Shown here: piece by piece, positions 34,118 to 43,588 of the stretch | Numbering within the stretch: position 1 is the first letter of the stretch | How the letters are laid out: each line of letters opens with the position of its first letter | NCBI GenBank assembly: GCA_026390435.1 | Contig: JAPLFY010000113.1 | Location: 1 to 64,000 of the forward strand | Length of the DNA stretch: 64,000 nt | From: Pseudomonadota bacterium | GTDB taxonomy: Bacteria; Bdellovibrionota_B; Oligoflexia; Oligoflexales; CAIYRB01 | Direction: 5' to 3' | The notes under the pieces: generated by a model | Told to the model about the DNA's origin: nothing | Database searches by the model: none | The model's input: the letters and a program-made list of their open reading frames with translations, nothing else | Translations under genes and position numbers: made by a program

Positions 34118-34909
34118 TTGAAGATCCTCGTTTTATTGAAGCAGACTCCAGATACCGAGTCGAAGATCCAAATCAGTGCTGACGGCGCCAAGATTGAGAC
34201 CGCGGCATTAAAGTACATCATCAATCCCTATGATGAATTCGCTATCGAAGAGGCCTTAAAAATCAAAGAGAAGGCCGGCAGTGGCGAGGTCGTGATCGCC
34301 AGTTTTGCTGGCGATTCCGCCAAGGAACTGATCGTCAAGGGACTAGCCATGGGCTGTGATCGCGGCCTTTTGATCGGCAGCGAGGGCCTTGAGGGTGCCG
34401 ATTCTCTGACCGTGGCCAAGGTGCTAGCAGCGGCTGTTAAAGCGGAAAGCTCTGATCTGGTCTTAGTTGGGAAGCAAGCCATTGACGACGACAACATGCA
34501 CGTCGGCATCATGGTGGCAGAGCTTCTCAAGTGGCCGCACGTGAACGTCGTCACTAAACTGGCACTGAATGGCAAAACCGCAACCGTCGAGCGTGAAGTC
34601 GAAGGTGGTCAGGTTGAAGTATACGAAGTCCAGCTGCCAGCGGTGTTCGGGGCGCAAAAAGCGCTTAATACTCCTCGGTATGCCTCTCTTCCAGGCATTA
34701 TGAAAGCTAAGAAAAAGCCCTTGGACAGCAAGAAACCAGGTGATTTTGGCCTCGATGCTGCGGCGCTCAAGGCCGGCGTCAAGACAGTCATCCGTGGATT
34801 CCTACCGCCGCCAGAGAAGCCAGCGGGTAAGGTCTTCAAAGGTGAGGACGTCGCCGTCATGGTCGACAAAGTGGTGAAGCTGTTGCGTGAAGAAGCGAAA
34901 GTAATCTAA
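34118..34909 (+). CDS. etfB: Electron transfer flavoprotein beta subunit
   Basis: The 263-residue product starts at TTG 34118, because GGGAGGT sits 7 bases before it and the encoded sequence MKILVLLKQTPDTESK is the family N-terminus; no ATG is near. The signature VLVGKQAIDDDNMHVGIM (AMP-binding region) is present. EtfB with EtfA forms the FAD/AMP heterodimer that carries electrons from acyl-CoA dehydrogenases to the membrane. etfA follows 12 bases later. Confidence 0.95.
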   Translation: MKILVLLKQTPDTESKIQISADGAKIETAALKYIINPYDEFAIEEALKIKEKAGSGEVVIASFAGDSAKELIVKGLAMGCDRGLLIGSEGLEGADSLTVAKVLAAAVKAESSDLVLVGKQAIDDDNMHVGIMVAELLKWPHVNVVTKLALNGKTATVEREVEGGQVEVYEVQLPAVFGAQKALNTPRYASLPGIMKAKKKPLDSKKPGDFGLDAAALKAGVKTVIRGFLPPPEKPAGKVFKGEDVAVMVDKVVKLLREEAKVI

Positions 34910-34921
34910 GGGAGTCGGCGC

Positions 34922-35896
34922 ATGAAAGTTTTAGTTTTCATCGAGCAACGTGCAGGTAAAAGCAAATCGTCCGCGCTGGAAGCTCTCACCGTTGGTGCTC
35001 GCCTGGCAGGCGGTCCCGCGGATCTTGCCGCGGTCGTGATTGGTAAAGGTGTCGAAGGTATCGCAGCGCAGCTAAAGGGCTACGGCGCTGATACTGTATA
35101 TGTGGTCGATCACGCAGCTTTTGAACATTACAATCCAGTTAGCTACGCTGATGCAATTGAGGCCGCTGTAAAAGCTCACGGTGCAAAAGTTGTAGTTGGT
35201 CTAGCTGCACCGATGACGCGGGATGTGTTTCCGCGTTTGGCAGCTCGCTTGGACGGCGGCATTCTTACCGACGTCACTGCGATTGAAGCAGCCGGCGCGA
35301 ATCTGCACGGCGTGAAGCCTATGTATGCGGGTAAGGTCCTAGCAAAAGTCGAAACACAAAATGCGCCAGTGAGCTTTGTGTCTGTCAGGCCCAATATCTT
35401 CAAAGCTGAGAATAAGGGCACTGGCAACGCAGCTGTCAGCAAGCTTGAGCTAACGCCAGCTGCCGATAGCCGCATCAAGACTTTGGAAGTACGTAAGGGT
35501 GCCAATGAGCGTCCAGACTTAACGGAGGCACCTCTCATTGTCTCTGGCGGTCGCGCTATGGGCAGTGCCGATAACTTCAAGATCTTGGGCGAGCTTGCAG
35601 ATGTGCTTCATGCTACGGTTGGTGCGTCGCGCGCGGCTGTGGACTCTGGCTATGCTAGCCATGATATGCAGGTGGGACAGACCGGTAAAACGGTGAACCC
35701 AAATCTCTATATCGCTTGTGGTATCAGCGGGTCGATCCAGCACATGGCCGGTATGCGGACCTCAAAGGTGATCGTTGCCGTCAACACCGATCCAGAGGCA
35801 CCCATCTTTAAGGTGGCTACCTACGGCATCGTCGCTGACTTGTTCCAAGCGGCTCCGATTTTCACGACGAAGTTCAAAGCACTCTTAGAGAAGTAA
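34922..35896 (+). CDS. etfA: Electron transfer flavoprotein alpha subunit
   Basis: A 324-residue subunit with the conserved FAD-binding C-terminal domain: LIVSGGRAMGSADNFKIL, ASRAAVDSGYASHDMQVGQT, and YIACGISGSIQHMAGM followed by VAVNTDPEAPIFKVATYG. ATG 34922 follows GGGAG. Operon with etfB. Partner dehydrogenases and the ETF-quinone oxidoreductase are not in the window. Ends 5 bases from the stop of the opposite-strand gene. Confidence 0.95.
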   Translation: MKVLVFIEQRAGKSKSSALEALTVGARLAGGPADLAAVVIGKGVEGIAAQLKGYGADTVYVVDHAAFEHYNPVSYADAIEAAVKAHGAKVVVGLAAPMTRDVFPRLAARLDGGILTDVTAIEAAGANLHGVKPMYAGKVLAKVETQNAPVSFVSVRPNIFKAENKGTGNAAVSKLELTPAADSRIKTLEVRKGANERPDLTEAPLIVSGGRAMGSADNFKILGELADVLHATVGASRAAVDSGYASHDMQVGQTGKTVNPNLYIACGISGSIQHMAGMRTSKVIVAVNTDPEAPIFKVATYGIVADLFQAAPIFTTKFKALLEK

Positions 35897-35901
35897 ATAG
35901 T

Positions 35902-37068
35902 TTAGTGAAAGCTCACAGCGGCCTTACCCAGGTATAGGTCGTTGCCGAGGTAGACTCGGCACGTGAGCTCATGCAGCGTATCTGCGTGGGGAATATTGCG
36001 CTTACAAGAGAATGTCCGGAAGCCGCGCTCGTTGGTTTGGACGGTTCCGTCCGCCAAGGGTTTCGGTCCTAGGATGGCGGATAGGGAGATGCGATCGACG
36101 GCTTTGCCGTCGATCACCCATTCGTGTGTCACAGCCGCAGATACTCCACTAGGTGAGATTATAGGCGTGAAGCAACAAATCGCCTGATTAGCTGCCAAAG
36201 CTGCGACTAACTTGGTCCTGTCCTCGTCTTTCGGCCAGACTTCGCTAAGTTGATAGTTCGCAATGTTAACGCCAATGACTGGGTCTTTGAGCCAAATCGA
36301 GAGCAGTGGCAGCCGTAAGCGACTATGCAGCGGTATTTCCGCCAGAATAATGCTGAGAGCTATGAGCACGGGAATAAAGTGCTGTATGCGCCGTTGCTGC
36401 CACCGCAATGTTAAGTCCCAGGGCAGCGCGGCGATCAAGGCCACGGTTGCTAAATATAAATAGAAGTCGTCTAGGTGTTCAGGGAAATAAACTGGGAATG
36501 CGTAAGAAATGGCGATCGCAGCACCAAAGCAGCGGGTGATCGCCATGAACCATGGCAGCGTAGAGGCCTTGCTCCACCATGGATCAACTAAGCTAATTCC
36601 AGCGATGACCACTGTGGCACCAAGGGTCGCCCAGCCACCAGCCAAAACCAGAAGAGGGATGCAAAACATCGTAATATATTGCACGGCATACTGCGTGCCG
36701 AAGTTGGCAATACCAGCGACTAAACCGGGTTTCTGTACGAGGAATCGGCGGAGCCCACGTAGTTCATGACGGCGGCTAGCCAATCTACTCTCGTACTCCA
36801 GCCAAATGCGAAAGGCGGCTGAAACAATAACTAGCAAACCTAGGTAGGATAGTAACGACCGCGAGTGCTCGTAGTCGCGCTTGAGCAAGATGCCGGAGAT
36901 TAGACCCCAAAGAAAGGACAGTGCAGTCAGGGCAAAGTTGAGCTTGCGGCTGTGATTAGCCCACAAGCTCTGAAGTCGTTCTATGACCGGATGTTTCAAC
37001 GTCAGCGCCAAGGTTGCCGCCTGGCGCGACTTGCGCCGATGGTTATTGAAGGTCTCCCACCACTTCAC
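35902..37068 (-). CDS. DUF5924 membrane protein with C-terminal DUF2914
   Basis: A 388-residue protein with about six to eight membrane helices in the first 265 residues (for example LSYLGLLVIVSAAFRIWL, FIPVLIALSIILAEIPL) and a C-terminal extracytoplasmic domain with THEWVIDGKAVDRISL and ERGFRTFS, features I assign to DUF2914. The membrane part fits DUF5924. Function unknown. It overlaps the end of rimO by 26 bases, so it is probably translated from the same message. Confidence 0.77.
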   Translation of the reverse strand: MKWWETFNNHRRKSRQAATLALTLKHPVIERLQSLWANHSRKLNFALTALSFLWGLISGILLKRDYEHSRSLLSYLGLLVIVSAAFRIWLEYESRLASRRHELRGLRRFLVQKPGLVAGIANFGTQYAVQYITMFCIPLLVLAGGWATLGATVVIAGISLVDPWWSKASTLPWFMAITRCFGAAIAISYAFPVYFPEHLDDFYLYLATVALIAALPWDLTLRWQQRRIQHFIPVLIALSIILAEIPLHSRLRLPLLSIWLKDPVIGVNIANYQLSEVWPKDEDRTKLVAALAANQAICCFTPIISPSGVSAAVTHEWVIDGKAVDRISLSAILGPKPLADGTVQTNERGFRTFSCKRNIPHADTLHELTCRVYLGNDLYLGKAAVSFH

Positions 37069-38395
37069 CGACGAGGTCGTAGGAGTGCGTCTCGGTGATC
37101 TTCACCATTTGAATATGGCCGGCTTTTACCGGTCCGTCACCAATATAGACGACGCCGTCCACTTCGGGGGCCTGTACTGCTAGACGCCCTTGCCATACGA
37201 GTTCATGCTCTGGACTGGGGCCTTCGACTAGAACTGGTAAAACTTGGCCGGCATAGCTCTTTAGTAGCTCGCGGGAAACTTCACTTTGAACAGCCATCAC
37301 TTCCGCTAAACGGGCGTCTTTGACCTCTTCGCTGACTTGATCGTGCATTCGTCCCGCCACTGTGCCCTCTTCCTGGGAGTAGGAGAAACAGCCAAGGTGG
37401 CGGAAGCGTTGCTCGCCGACAAATTCCAGCAGCTCGGCAAAGTCAGCATCAGTCTCACCCGGGAAACCAACCATCACCGAGGTGCGGATCGCCACTCCCG
37501 GCACTCGCTCACGCACGCGGGCTAGGATTTCTACCAACTGCTTTTTGTTCACGTCGCGGTTCATGCGCTTCAAGATGTTGTCGCTAGCATGTTGGACTGG
37601 AATATCTAAGTACTTAACGATCTTGGGTTCGTTGGCGAAGAAGTCTAAGAATTCGTCGTTGATGTATTCAGGGTAGACGTAAAGGCAGCGAATCCACTGT
37701 AGTCCGGGTATAGCGACTAGGGCGCGCAAGAGTGGTAGCAGTTCATCGGTGCCGCGATCGCGACCAAAAGCCGCGAGATCTTGAGCAATCAGGTTGACCT
37801 CGATGACACCTTCGCTGACTAATTTTTCGACTTCTTTGACGACTGAGCTGATCGGGCGAGAGCGCAGGCGACCGCGGATGGCCGGGATAATACAGAAGGA
37901 GCAGTTGTGCTGGCATCCTTCCGCTACTTTTACATAGGCCGAATGGCGCGCGAGAGTGTTAACGCGCGGCATGTCTTCGTTATAGAGATAGTGCGTGCGC
38001 TTCGCATGGACACTGCCTTGTTCGGCGGGGTCGTCTAGTAGAGCGCTAATTTTAGTAAACTCATCGGTGCCGATAAATAAATCGACCTCGGGTAGACCCT
38101 TTGCCAGCTGCGTCTTGTAGCGCTGTGTCAAACAACCAGTCACTACCACTTTTAAGCCTGGCTTTTGCTCCTTGAGCGCAGCGGCCTTCAAGATGGTGTC
38201 GATGCTTTCTTCCTTGGCGGCTGCGATAAAGCCGCAAGTGTTGATCACGATGGCGTCAGCAGCCGTAGGTTCGTCCGTGGACACCCAACCAGTGCCCATC
38301 ATCGTGCCTAGCATGACCTCAGAGTCGACGCGGTTGCGCGCGCATCCGAGAGAGATGAGGTGGACCTTACGAGCGGCTTGGGTTAGAGGATCCAT
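37043..38395 (-). CDS. rimO: Ribosomal protein S12 methylthiotransferase RimO
   Basis: A radical-SAM methylthiotransferase of 450 residues from ATG 38395 (AAGGAG 10 bases upstream; an ATG 21 bases earlier would swallow that site). Cys of the first Fe-S cluster lie in SLGCARNRVDSEVM and VINTCGF/VVTGC; the radical-SAM cluster is CQHNCSFCIIPAIRG (C-x3-C-x2-C). A TRAM domain ends the protein. The VDSEVMLG segment is RimO- rather than MiaB-like. RimO thiomethylates Asp at position 88/89 of S12. Confidence 0.94.
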   Translation of the reverse strand: MDPLTQAARKVHLISLGCARNRVDSEVMLGTMMGTGWVSTDEPTAADAIVINTCGFIAAAKEESIDTILKAAALKEQKPGLKVVVTGCLTQRYKTQLAKGLPEVDLFIGTDEFTKISALLDDPAEQGSVHAKRTHYLYNEDMPRVNTLARHSAYVKVAEGCQHNCSFCIIPAIRGRLRSRPISSVVKEVEKLVSEGVIEVNLIAQDLAAFGRDRGTDELLPLLRALVAIPGLQWIRCLYVYPEYINDEFLDFFANEPKIVKYLDIPVQHASDNILKRMNRDVNKKQLVEILARVRERVPGVAIRTSVMVGFPGETDADFAELLEFVGEQRFRHLGCFSYSQEEGTVAGRMHDQVSEEVKDARLAEVMAVQSEVSRELLKSYAGQVLPVLVEGPSPEHELVWQGRLAVQAPEVDGVVYIGDGPVKAGHIQMVKITETHSYDLVGEVVGDLQ

Positions 38396-38540
38396 AGAGT
38401 GCTGTCTCCTTAACATTTTTAAGAGACGTGCCTATTATCATAAAACTGGTTAAAATTCAAAAATCAGCTTATTTACCAGTATAATCAATGACTAATATTT
38501 TAAATGGGGGCCTCTTTGGCAGGCCGGGTGGGGTGAATTT

Positions 38541-39440
38541 ATGGAAGGCTTGATCGCCGTCAATGGCAAGGTTACAGCACCAGAGGCTGCGCTGGTTCCG
38601 GCCCTAGATCGTGGCTTGCTCTACGGCGATGGCGTATTTGAGGTTTTCGTCGCCTTTGGCACCCAAATTCTCGATATGGAGCGGCATTTTGAGCGCCTGC
38701 GTGCATCGGCAGAGGCTCTTGAGTTTACCATCCCGTGGTCAAATGCTGAGATGGCCTTCGAGCTATCAGACTTAGTTAGCCGGGTGCCTGCGGCTAAGAA
38801 ATATATCCGCCTAGCCGTCACTAGGGGCAGTGGTCTGAGCTTGAAATTACCCGCAGGTGCCACGCCCAATCGCTACGTATACTGCTTGCCGGCGGCACAA
38901 GAGCTGCCGCGTGTTTACCGTGAGGGGCTGAGTCTTAGGCGGCTTATCAAAGCCGGGGGCGCCAGGGGAGCTGCCCCGAAGACGGGCAACTATCTGGCCA
39001 GTGTCATGGGCCTGGCTAAGGCACAGAAAGAGGGCTTCGACGAAATTTTATGGACGAATTCCGAAGGCGAAGTCACCGAGGCAGCAACGGCCAATATCTT
39101 TTTTCTATCTAGAGTTGGCGATAACGTAGCATTTCTGACGCCGCCCGCTCAAAGTGGCATCCTACTTGGCATCACCCGCAGCACCTTGATCGAATTGATG
39201 CAAAATGCAGGTATTCCAGTCCAAGAACAAACTATATTTGTTGATGAGCTGCCTCGCTTTGATGAGGCTTTTGTCTGTTCGACAGTGCGCGGGCTAGTTC
39301 CGGTATCGGCGATAGACAAGCATAAGCTCCACACGGCAAGACCAGGCTCCGTCTTCCGTCATATAGAGAGACTCTATATGACGTGGGTGGAGACGCAGCT
39401 AGGCTACCGTGTTGACTGGGCTAGCGGACAGCCGCTGTAG
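38541..39440 (+). CDS. Class IV aminotransferase (branched-chain or aminodeoxychorismate-lyase type)
   Basis: A 299-residue fold-type IV PLP enzyme. DRGLLYGDGVFEV is the N-terminal signature; KTGNYLASVMGLAKAQKEG carries the Schiff-base Lys; EVTEAATANIFFL and SGILLGITRSTLIEL bind the PLP phosphate. IlvE, D-amino-acid aminotransferase and PabC share these, so the substrate is open. ATG 38541 follows GGGGTGA. It ends 4 bases from the fliW stop on the other strand. Confidence 0.88.
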   Translation: MEGLIAVNGKVTAPEAALVPALDRGLLYGDGVFEVFVAFGTQILDMERHFERLRASAEALEFTIPWSNAEMAFELSDLVSRVPAAKKYIRLAVTRGSGLSLKLPAGATPNRYVYCLPAAQELPRVYREGLSLRRLIKAGGARGAAPKTGNYLASVMGLAKAQKEGFDEILWTNSEGEVTEAATANIFFLSRVGDNVAFLTPPAQSGILLGITRSTLIELMQNAGIPVQEQTIFVDELPRFDEAFVCSTVRGLVPVSAIDKHKLHTARPGSVFRHIERLYMTWVETQLGYRVDWASGQPL

Positions 39441-39444
39441 CCGC

Positions 39445-39990
39445 TTATTTGCCGCTTACTTTGGTCTGGGCCTGCTCTTGTTTGCCGCTCTCTTGGGTCG
39501 CTTTGGCTTTTTCGATAGCCTCCTGAACAGCGACCGATCCGGCAGCAGTGCTCTGCTTCTTGATCTCTTCCATGATGTTATGACGCGTAGTGTAGGCAGA
39601 GTGGCTGAGGACCAACTGTTTGCCGCGGCGATTTTGCAGATTGAAAACCAGCGGTGCCTTCAGGTTAGCAGTCATATTTTGTGGATTAGTCGGGATCGTG
39701 ATGATCACTGAGATGACCGCGTCTTCTTCAGCTTTCAGTTCCAAATCCAAGACTTCCGCTTCAGTGACTTCAACCACATAGTCCGGTTTGAACAGTAGTG
39801 GGTTGATCAAGACAAAAGCGATAGCGCCGTCATCCAACGATTGAAGCCATTTAAATGGCGATTCTTTGTCGTGATCCAAAAGGACATAGCGCTTCAGCTC
39901 AGGGAAGCCAATCAGGCCTGCCGGTAGTTCGATCAGATCCTCGCTCTTCACTTCGATCTCGCCGAACCTAGTCGTTTTAACCTTGATCAA
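39445..39990 (-). CDS. fliW: Flagellar assembly factor FliW
   Basis: A 181-residue FliW: starts VKTTRFGEIEVKSEDLIELP, with the conserved GLIGFPELKRYVLLDHD and SPFKWLQSLDD, and a long charged C-terminal tail (about 145-181) beyond the usual 150 residues. FliW binds flagellin, and when free blocks CsrA allosterically, so flagellin translation follows secretion. It lies downstream of csrA, the common arrangement in bacteria using this switch. Last gene of the flagellar cluster. Confidence 0.94.
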   Translation of the reverse strand: MIKVKTTRFGEIEVKSEDLIELPAGLIGFPELKRYVLLDHDKESPFKWLQSLDDGAIAFVLINPLLFKPDYVVEVTEAEVLDLELKAEEDAVISVIITIPTNPQNMTANLKAPLVFNLQNRRGKQLVLSHSAYTTRHNIMEEIKKQSTAAGSVAVQEAIEKAKATQESGKQEQAQTKVSGK

Positions 39991-40114
39991 GGCCGCCTCC
40001 CATGGGTCGCGGACATGCTGCTCCCGCTTTTTTGCCGCACACTACATCTTAAAAATTTCTTGCAAGATAATCTATCTCTCTATGGTAAACCATTTTGTTA
40101 ATAGCAGGCAATAG

Positions 40115-40411
40115 CTAGTCCGATCCTTGTCCCCTTGGGCCCTTGATGTACTTCCTAATCGGGACCTGGCCAACAGCCCTTGCATCAGCCCCGAGGATAC
40201 CTTGAGCTTGGCCGACATGGACCGGATCCGGTTGCGACGCGGCACGATTTTCGTCAAGGATCTTTTGGTAGATTTCTTCACGATGGACTGTGGTTGCCGG
40301 TGCGGCTTTGATACCGAGTCGGACCTGCTTACCTTTGATTTGCATGACGACAATTTTTACGTCGTCACCGATGGCGATACCTTCGCCAACTTTGCGGGTT
40401 AATACAAGCAA
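40115..40411 (-). CDS. csrA: Carbon storage/flagellin translation regulator CsrA (TTG start)
   Basis: I place the start at TTG 40411: the product then begins MLVLTRKVGEGIAIGDD, the exact canonical CsrA N-terminus, and GGAGGG lies 7 bases upstream (40424-40419). An ATG at 40426 directly before that GGAGGG would add five residues and lose its ribosome site. VRLGIKAAP and REEIYQKI complete the RNA-binding dimer fold. The protein has 98 residues; about 35 C-terminal residues (GILGADARAVGQVPIRKYIK) extend past the usual 61-65. CsrA binds GGA in mRNA leaders; here a GGA lies in the csrA ribosome site itself, allowing autoregulation. Confidence 0.92.
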   Translation of the reverse strand: MLVLTRKVGEGIAIGDDVKIVVMQIKGKQVRLGIKAAPATTVHREEIYQKILDENRAASQPDPVHVGQAQGILGADARAVGQVPIRKYIKGPRGQGSD

Positions 40412-40552
40412 GCCAGAACCCTCCATGGTTCTATTTGGGCGAAGCGCTCCGCGCCCATTAGATTGTCTCTGAATAGTCAATTATCGCTTAATAAACTGCA
40501 TATATCTAGTCGGTCGCTCTAAGCCGGCAGTCGCTGCCACAGCTTTTAGTGA

Positions 40553-41452
40553 TTATTGCAGGAAGTTCAAAAGTGAGGGTTGCAGTAGCTTGGTCGATGC
40601 CATCAGTGTGCCTTGGAGTACGGCTTCGGTGCGCTTGAACTCGGAACTAGCGTGGTACATATCGGAATCTTGCACTTTAGATAGTTGGCCGCGCAGCGTG
40701 GTCTCGTCGCCACTGAGGCGGGCGCCAGTGTCGTTGATTGCTGTGCTCATAGCGCCTACAGAAGCAATGCCAGCACTGGTCTTATCCAACTGATGCTCCA
40801 GCTCGTTCATGGCCCTATGAATGGAATCGGGATCATTATTATGCATGCCATTGTAGAGAAGATTCAGGCTTTCGATCATGTTGAAATGCCCCTTTTTCAT
40901 CTCTTCAGGCGTCGCTTCAAAGACATCGCGGCCATTTAAGCTAACAGGGCGAAAGTTGCCCGAGGATAGCTCCAAATGCACGATCCCATCGTCGCCCATG
41001 AAGTCTCCGTCGAGATTCAGCGTTGGCGTTTGATTGCGAAATCCACCAAAGACATAACGGCCGTTGAAGGTAGAATTACCCAGCGTGATGATCTCGTCCA
41101 TGATCTCTCTAATCTCGCGTGAGGTGGCTTCGCGACTAGATGGGTCGTATGTGCTGTTAGACATGGCGACCGAAAGTTCCTTAGCGCGGATCAGGTTGTT
41201 GTTGATTGCTTGCAGAGCCTCTTCGCTACGCTCGAGAAAGCCCTTGGAGTATTCGATATTAGTCTGAAATTGACGCACATTTTCAATTTGGTCACGAAAC
41301 CTGATAATTTGGCTAGATCCCACCGGGTCATCGGATAGTTTTTCAATCCGGCGCTGTGACGACAGTTCCTCCATAGCATTTGAATTCTGTTCCTTCGCAT
41401 CATTGATGCGACCGGCAACAGTTTCATAGCGTAGGCGTTCAGAGATTCTCAT
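40553..41452 (-). CDS. flgL: Flagellar hook-filament junction protein FlgL (HAP3)
   Basis: A 299-residue flagellin-like HAP: N-terminal MRISERLRYETVAGRINDAK and EKLSDDPVGSSQIIRFRD, the conserved D0/D1 helices, and the C-terminal helix VLQGTLMASTKLLQPSLLNF. FlgL with FlgK forms the junction between hook and filament. It is exported by the flagellar type III system, hence no signal peptide. Follows flgK by 11 bases. Confidence 0.95.
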   Translation of the reverse strand: MRISERLRYETVAGRINDAKEQNSNAMEELSSQRRIEKLSDDPVGSSQIIRFRDQIENVRQFQTNIEYSKGFLERSEEALQAINNNLIRAKELSVAMSNSTYDPSSREATSREIREIMDEIITLGNSTFNGRYVFGGFRNQTPTLNLDGDFMGDDGIVHLELSSGNFRPVSLNGRDVFEATPEEMKKGHFNMIESLNLLYNGMHNNDPDSIHRAMNELEHQLDKTSAGIASVGAMSTAINDTGARLSGDETTLRGQLSKVQDSDMYHASSEFKRTEAVLQGTLMASTKLLQPSLLNFLQ

Positions 41453-41463
41453 GGTTCAAAGTC

Positions 41464-42888
41464 TCAGCGTTTCATGCTTAAAACGGTATCAAGCATTTCA
41501 TCTATAGTAGTGATCACCTTCGATGATGCGGTAAAGTTAGCTTGCCATTTCATCATGTTGGTGGCTTCTTCGTCGAGAGACACGCCCGCAACGGATTCGC
41601 GCTGTTTGTTGAGGTCTTTGACTAGTAAGTCGGAGGCTTGCCGGGCATGCTCCGCCCTTTGCGTATTCATGCCTAGATTTGCCGTAAAGTTAGCGTAGAA
41701 TTCATTTAGACAGTTGTTTTCATCGGCAAATATCTTTGCATCTTTCAGTTTGATCATGGAGTTGACGTTGATGTTGTCGCCAGGAGCTAGTGCGCTTGAT
41801 GCTGCCGAAATTGCGTGAGCCGAGGCTTGAATAGCATCGTCGACATCTAGGTCAGCAGCGGCATCAGCGACGTTAAGGGGGACTTTAAAGAAGTTGCGCC
41901 CGGTGCTTTCCGCGTAGTCGCCAATACCGTAGCCAAATTGGTGCACGCGGTTTACTTCACTGGCAAAGGTGTGCGCCATCTGATTATTTTTTGATAAAAG
42001 ACCCGTAATGTCCTTGTCGCGCACTTGGATAAAGGCCTCTAAGGACCCACCTTCCATGCGATTTGTGACGTTGCGAGCATGGTGGTCATCCCAATCAGTG
42101 ATGGTAACATCGTAAAGACCATCATTTTCGAAATTGCGAATGACGCCAAACTTGGCCGAATTGCGTCCCTCGACTAGGGTGACTTGGTCAGGACCGCGGA
42201 TGCAGAGCATGCCATATTGATCCTCATAGTACTTAATCTCAACTTGACCACTGAGATCACGAACCAGGCGATCGCGTTGATCTCGCAAGTCATTAGCGAA
42301 TGCGCCTTGTCCCGTCTCTGAAGTTTGAATTTTGACGTTCAGCTTGGCGATTTCCTTGAGCTGTTCCGTCATTTTTCCGGTCATGTCGAAGATGCGCTCG
42401 TTCAGAACCTTACGATTTTCTTTTAAATCGCTGTCGACGCGGCGAAATGCTGAGACTGCATCGCGGCCGGTTTCGACCACGGTAGTGCGGACGGTTTCGT
42501 CAGTGGGGAAGCTGGATAGGGTCTGCAAGCTGTTGAAGAAGCGAGTGACTTGGTCCGACACACTAGAATTGAGTTCAGGACTGAAGACTCTTTCAATGCT
42601 TTTGAGGGAGTCTGCGCGCGCAGCAGAGCGTCCGGAATCCTGATAAGTATTATTAAGCTGATTTTCTACAAATTGGTCGTGCGAGCGCGAGACGCTGGCA
42701 AGTGAGGCACCGTTGCCGATGAGCACGCCATGCGATTCCAGCGGGTCATTTTGTCTGATATTGACCTGTTGGCGTGAGAATCCTTCAACTTGCGCATTGG
42801 CAATGTTATGGCCGGCCGTATCGACACCTTGGCGTGTCGTTAGCAGGGCCTCTGAGCCAACGGTAAGTGTGTGAAAAAGTCCCGACAT
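41464..42888 (-). CDS. flgK: Flagellar hook-associated protein FlgK (HAP1)
   Basis: A 474-residue HAP1. SEALLTTRQGVDTAGHNIAN and TEGFSRQ-like VEGFSRQQVNIRQ at the N-terminus form the rod/hook D0 motif; EEATNMMKWQANFTASSKVI and the terminal MLDTVLSMKR helix are the C-terminal partner. A small hairpin (CGCC-AAAAA-GGCG, 42896-42908) and a GGA lie directly before the ATG, a position where CsrA could act, though this is conjecture. It precedes flgL. Confidence 0.95.
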   Translation of the reverse strand: MSGLFHTLTVGSEALLTTRQGVDTAGHNIANAQVEGFSRQQVNIRQNDPLESHGVLIGNGASLASVSRSHDQFVENQLNNTYQDSGRSAARADSLKSIERVFSPELNSSVSDQVTRFFNSLQTLSSFPTDETVRTTVVETGRDAVSAFRRVDSDLKENRKVLNERIFDMTGKMTEQLKEIAKLNVKIQTSETGQGAFANDLRDQRDRLVRDLSGQVEIKYYEDQYGMLCIRGPDQVTLVEGRNSAKFGVIRNFENDGLYDVTITDWDDHHARNVTNRMEGGSLEAFIQVRDKDITGLLSKNNQMAHTFASEVNRVHQFGYGIGDYAESTGRNFFKVPLNVADAAADLDVDDAIQASAHAISAASSALAPGDNINVNSMIKLKDAKIFADENNCLNEFYANFTANLGMNTQRAEHARQASDLLVKDLNKQRESVAGVSLDEEATNMMKWQANFTASSKVITTIDEMLDTVLSMKR

Positions 42889-42976
42889 TCCAAGCGCCTT
42901 TTTGGCGTGAGCGAATCCTTAAGATATATACCTGAGCCCAGATCTTTAACGGAGACAGGGCCCTAAAAAGAGGACA

Positions 42977-43564
42977 CTAAGCCTTCGCTCTAAAGCCACT
43001 ATTGCGACCAGCAGCTTTTTGAACGCCATTCGAATTGTAGGACACTGCCACCTGCTCGCTGACTTCCTGCCAAAAGCGGTAGCTCTCCTGATAGTTACTC
43101 ATCATATGTGTAACGAGGTATTTGTTGGCTTCAATTTGTGGCTTGATCTCTATATAGAGGGCAAGAAAATCTGTGACCTGTTTTGCAAAGCCACTAGCGA
43201 CGTGGGTTAGAACTTGACTGGCGAAAACCTCTGAATCCTGAGCCTGAGCGAGGTCGCTAATGGCGTCTCGGTATTGGGTCAGAGTGGTCGGGCGTTCTCT
43301 GCCTGGCCATTGGATTTGCACCAACTTTGCCAAGCGCTCGCCAGCAAGTGTCATACTACCGAAGTGGACCTCAATGCGGCCACCAATGGTTTCTTTGAGT
43401 TCGCATGCAGTCGTGACTAAGCCAAATTCGCGTCGGGCGATTGCTTGGTGCTCGCGCTCAATGACGCTAGGCATCTGCTGATAAGCCTCTTGGAGCCCAG
43501 CCAAGCACTCTTTCAGACGCGACGCCACCTCAATGACTTGCTCCACAAATGTGGTCTGAGCCAT
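42977..43564 (-). CDS. flgN: FlgN-like flagellar export chaperone
   Basis: The 195-residue product starts at ATG 43564, 5-6 bases after GGGAGGC; an ATG 12 bases upstream would be out of place. It is nearly all helical with no membrane segment (ASRLKECLAGLQEAYQQMPS). Sequence similarity to FlgN is weak but position, between flgM and flgK, and size suit FlgN, which escorts FlgK and FlgL to the export gate. Gln/Lys-rich C-terminus. Confidence 0.68.
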   Translation of the reverse strand: MAQTTFVEQVIEVASRLKECLAGLQEAYQQMPSVIEREHQAIARREFGLVTTACELKETIGGRIEVHFGSMTLAGERLAKLVQIQWPGRERPTTLTQYRDAISDLAQAQDSEVFASQVLTHVASGFAKQVTDFLALYIEIKPQIEANKYLVTHMMSNYQESYRFWQEVSEQVAVSYNSNGVQKAAGRNSGFRAKA

Positions 43565-43588
43565 AGCGCCTCCCATGACGAAAAGGGA

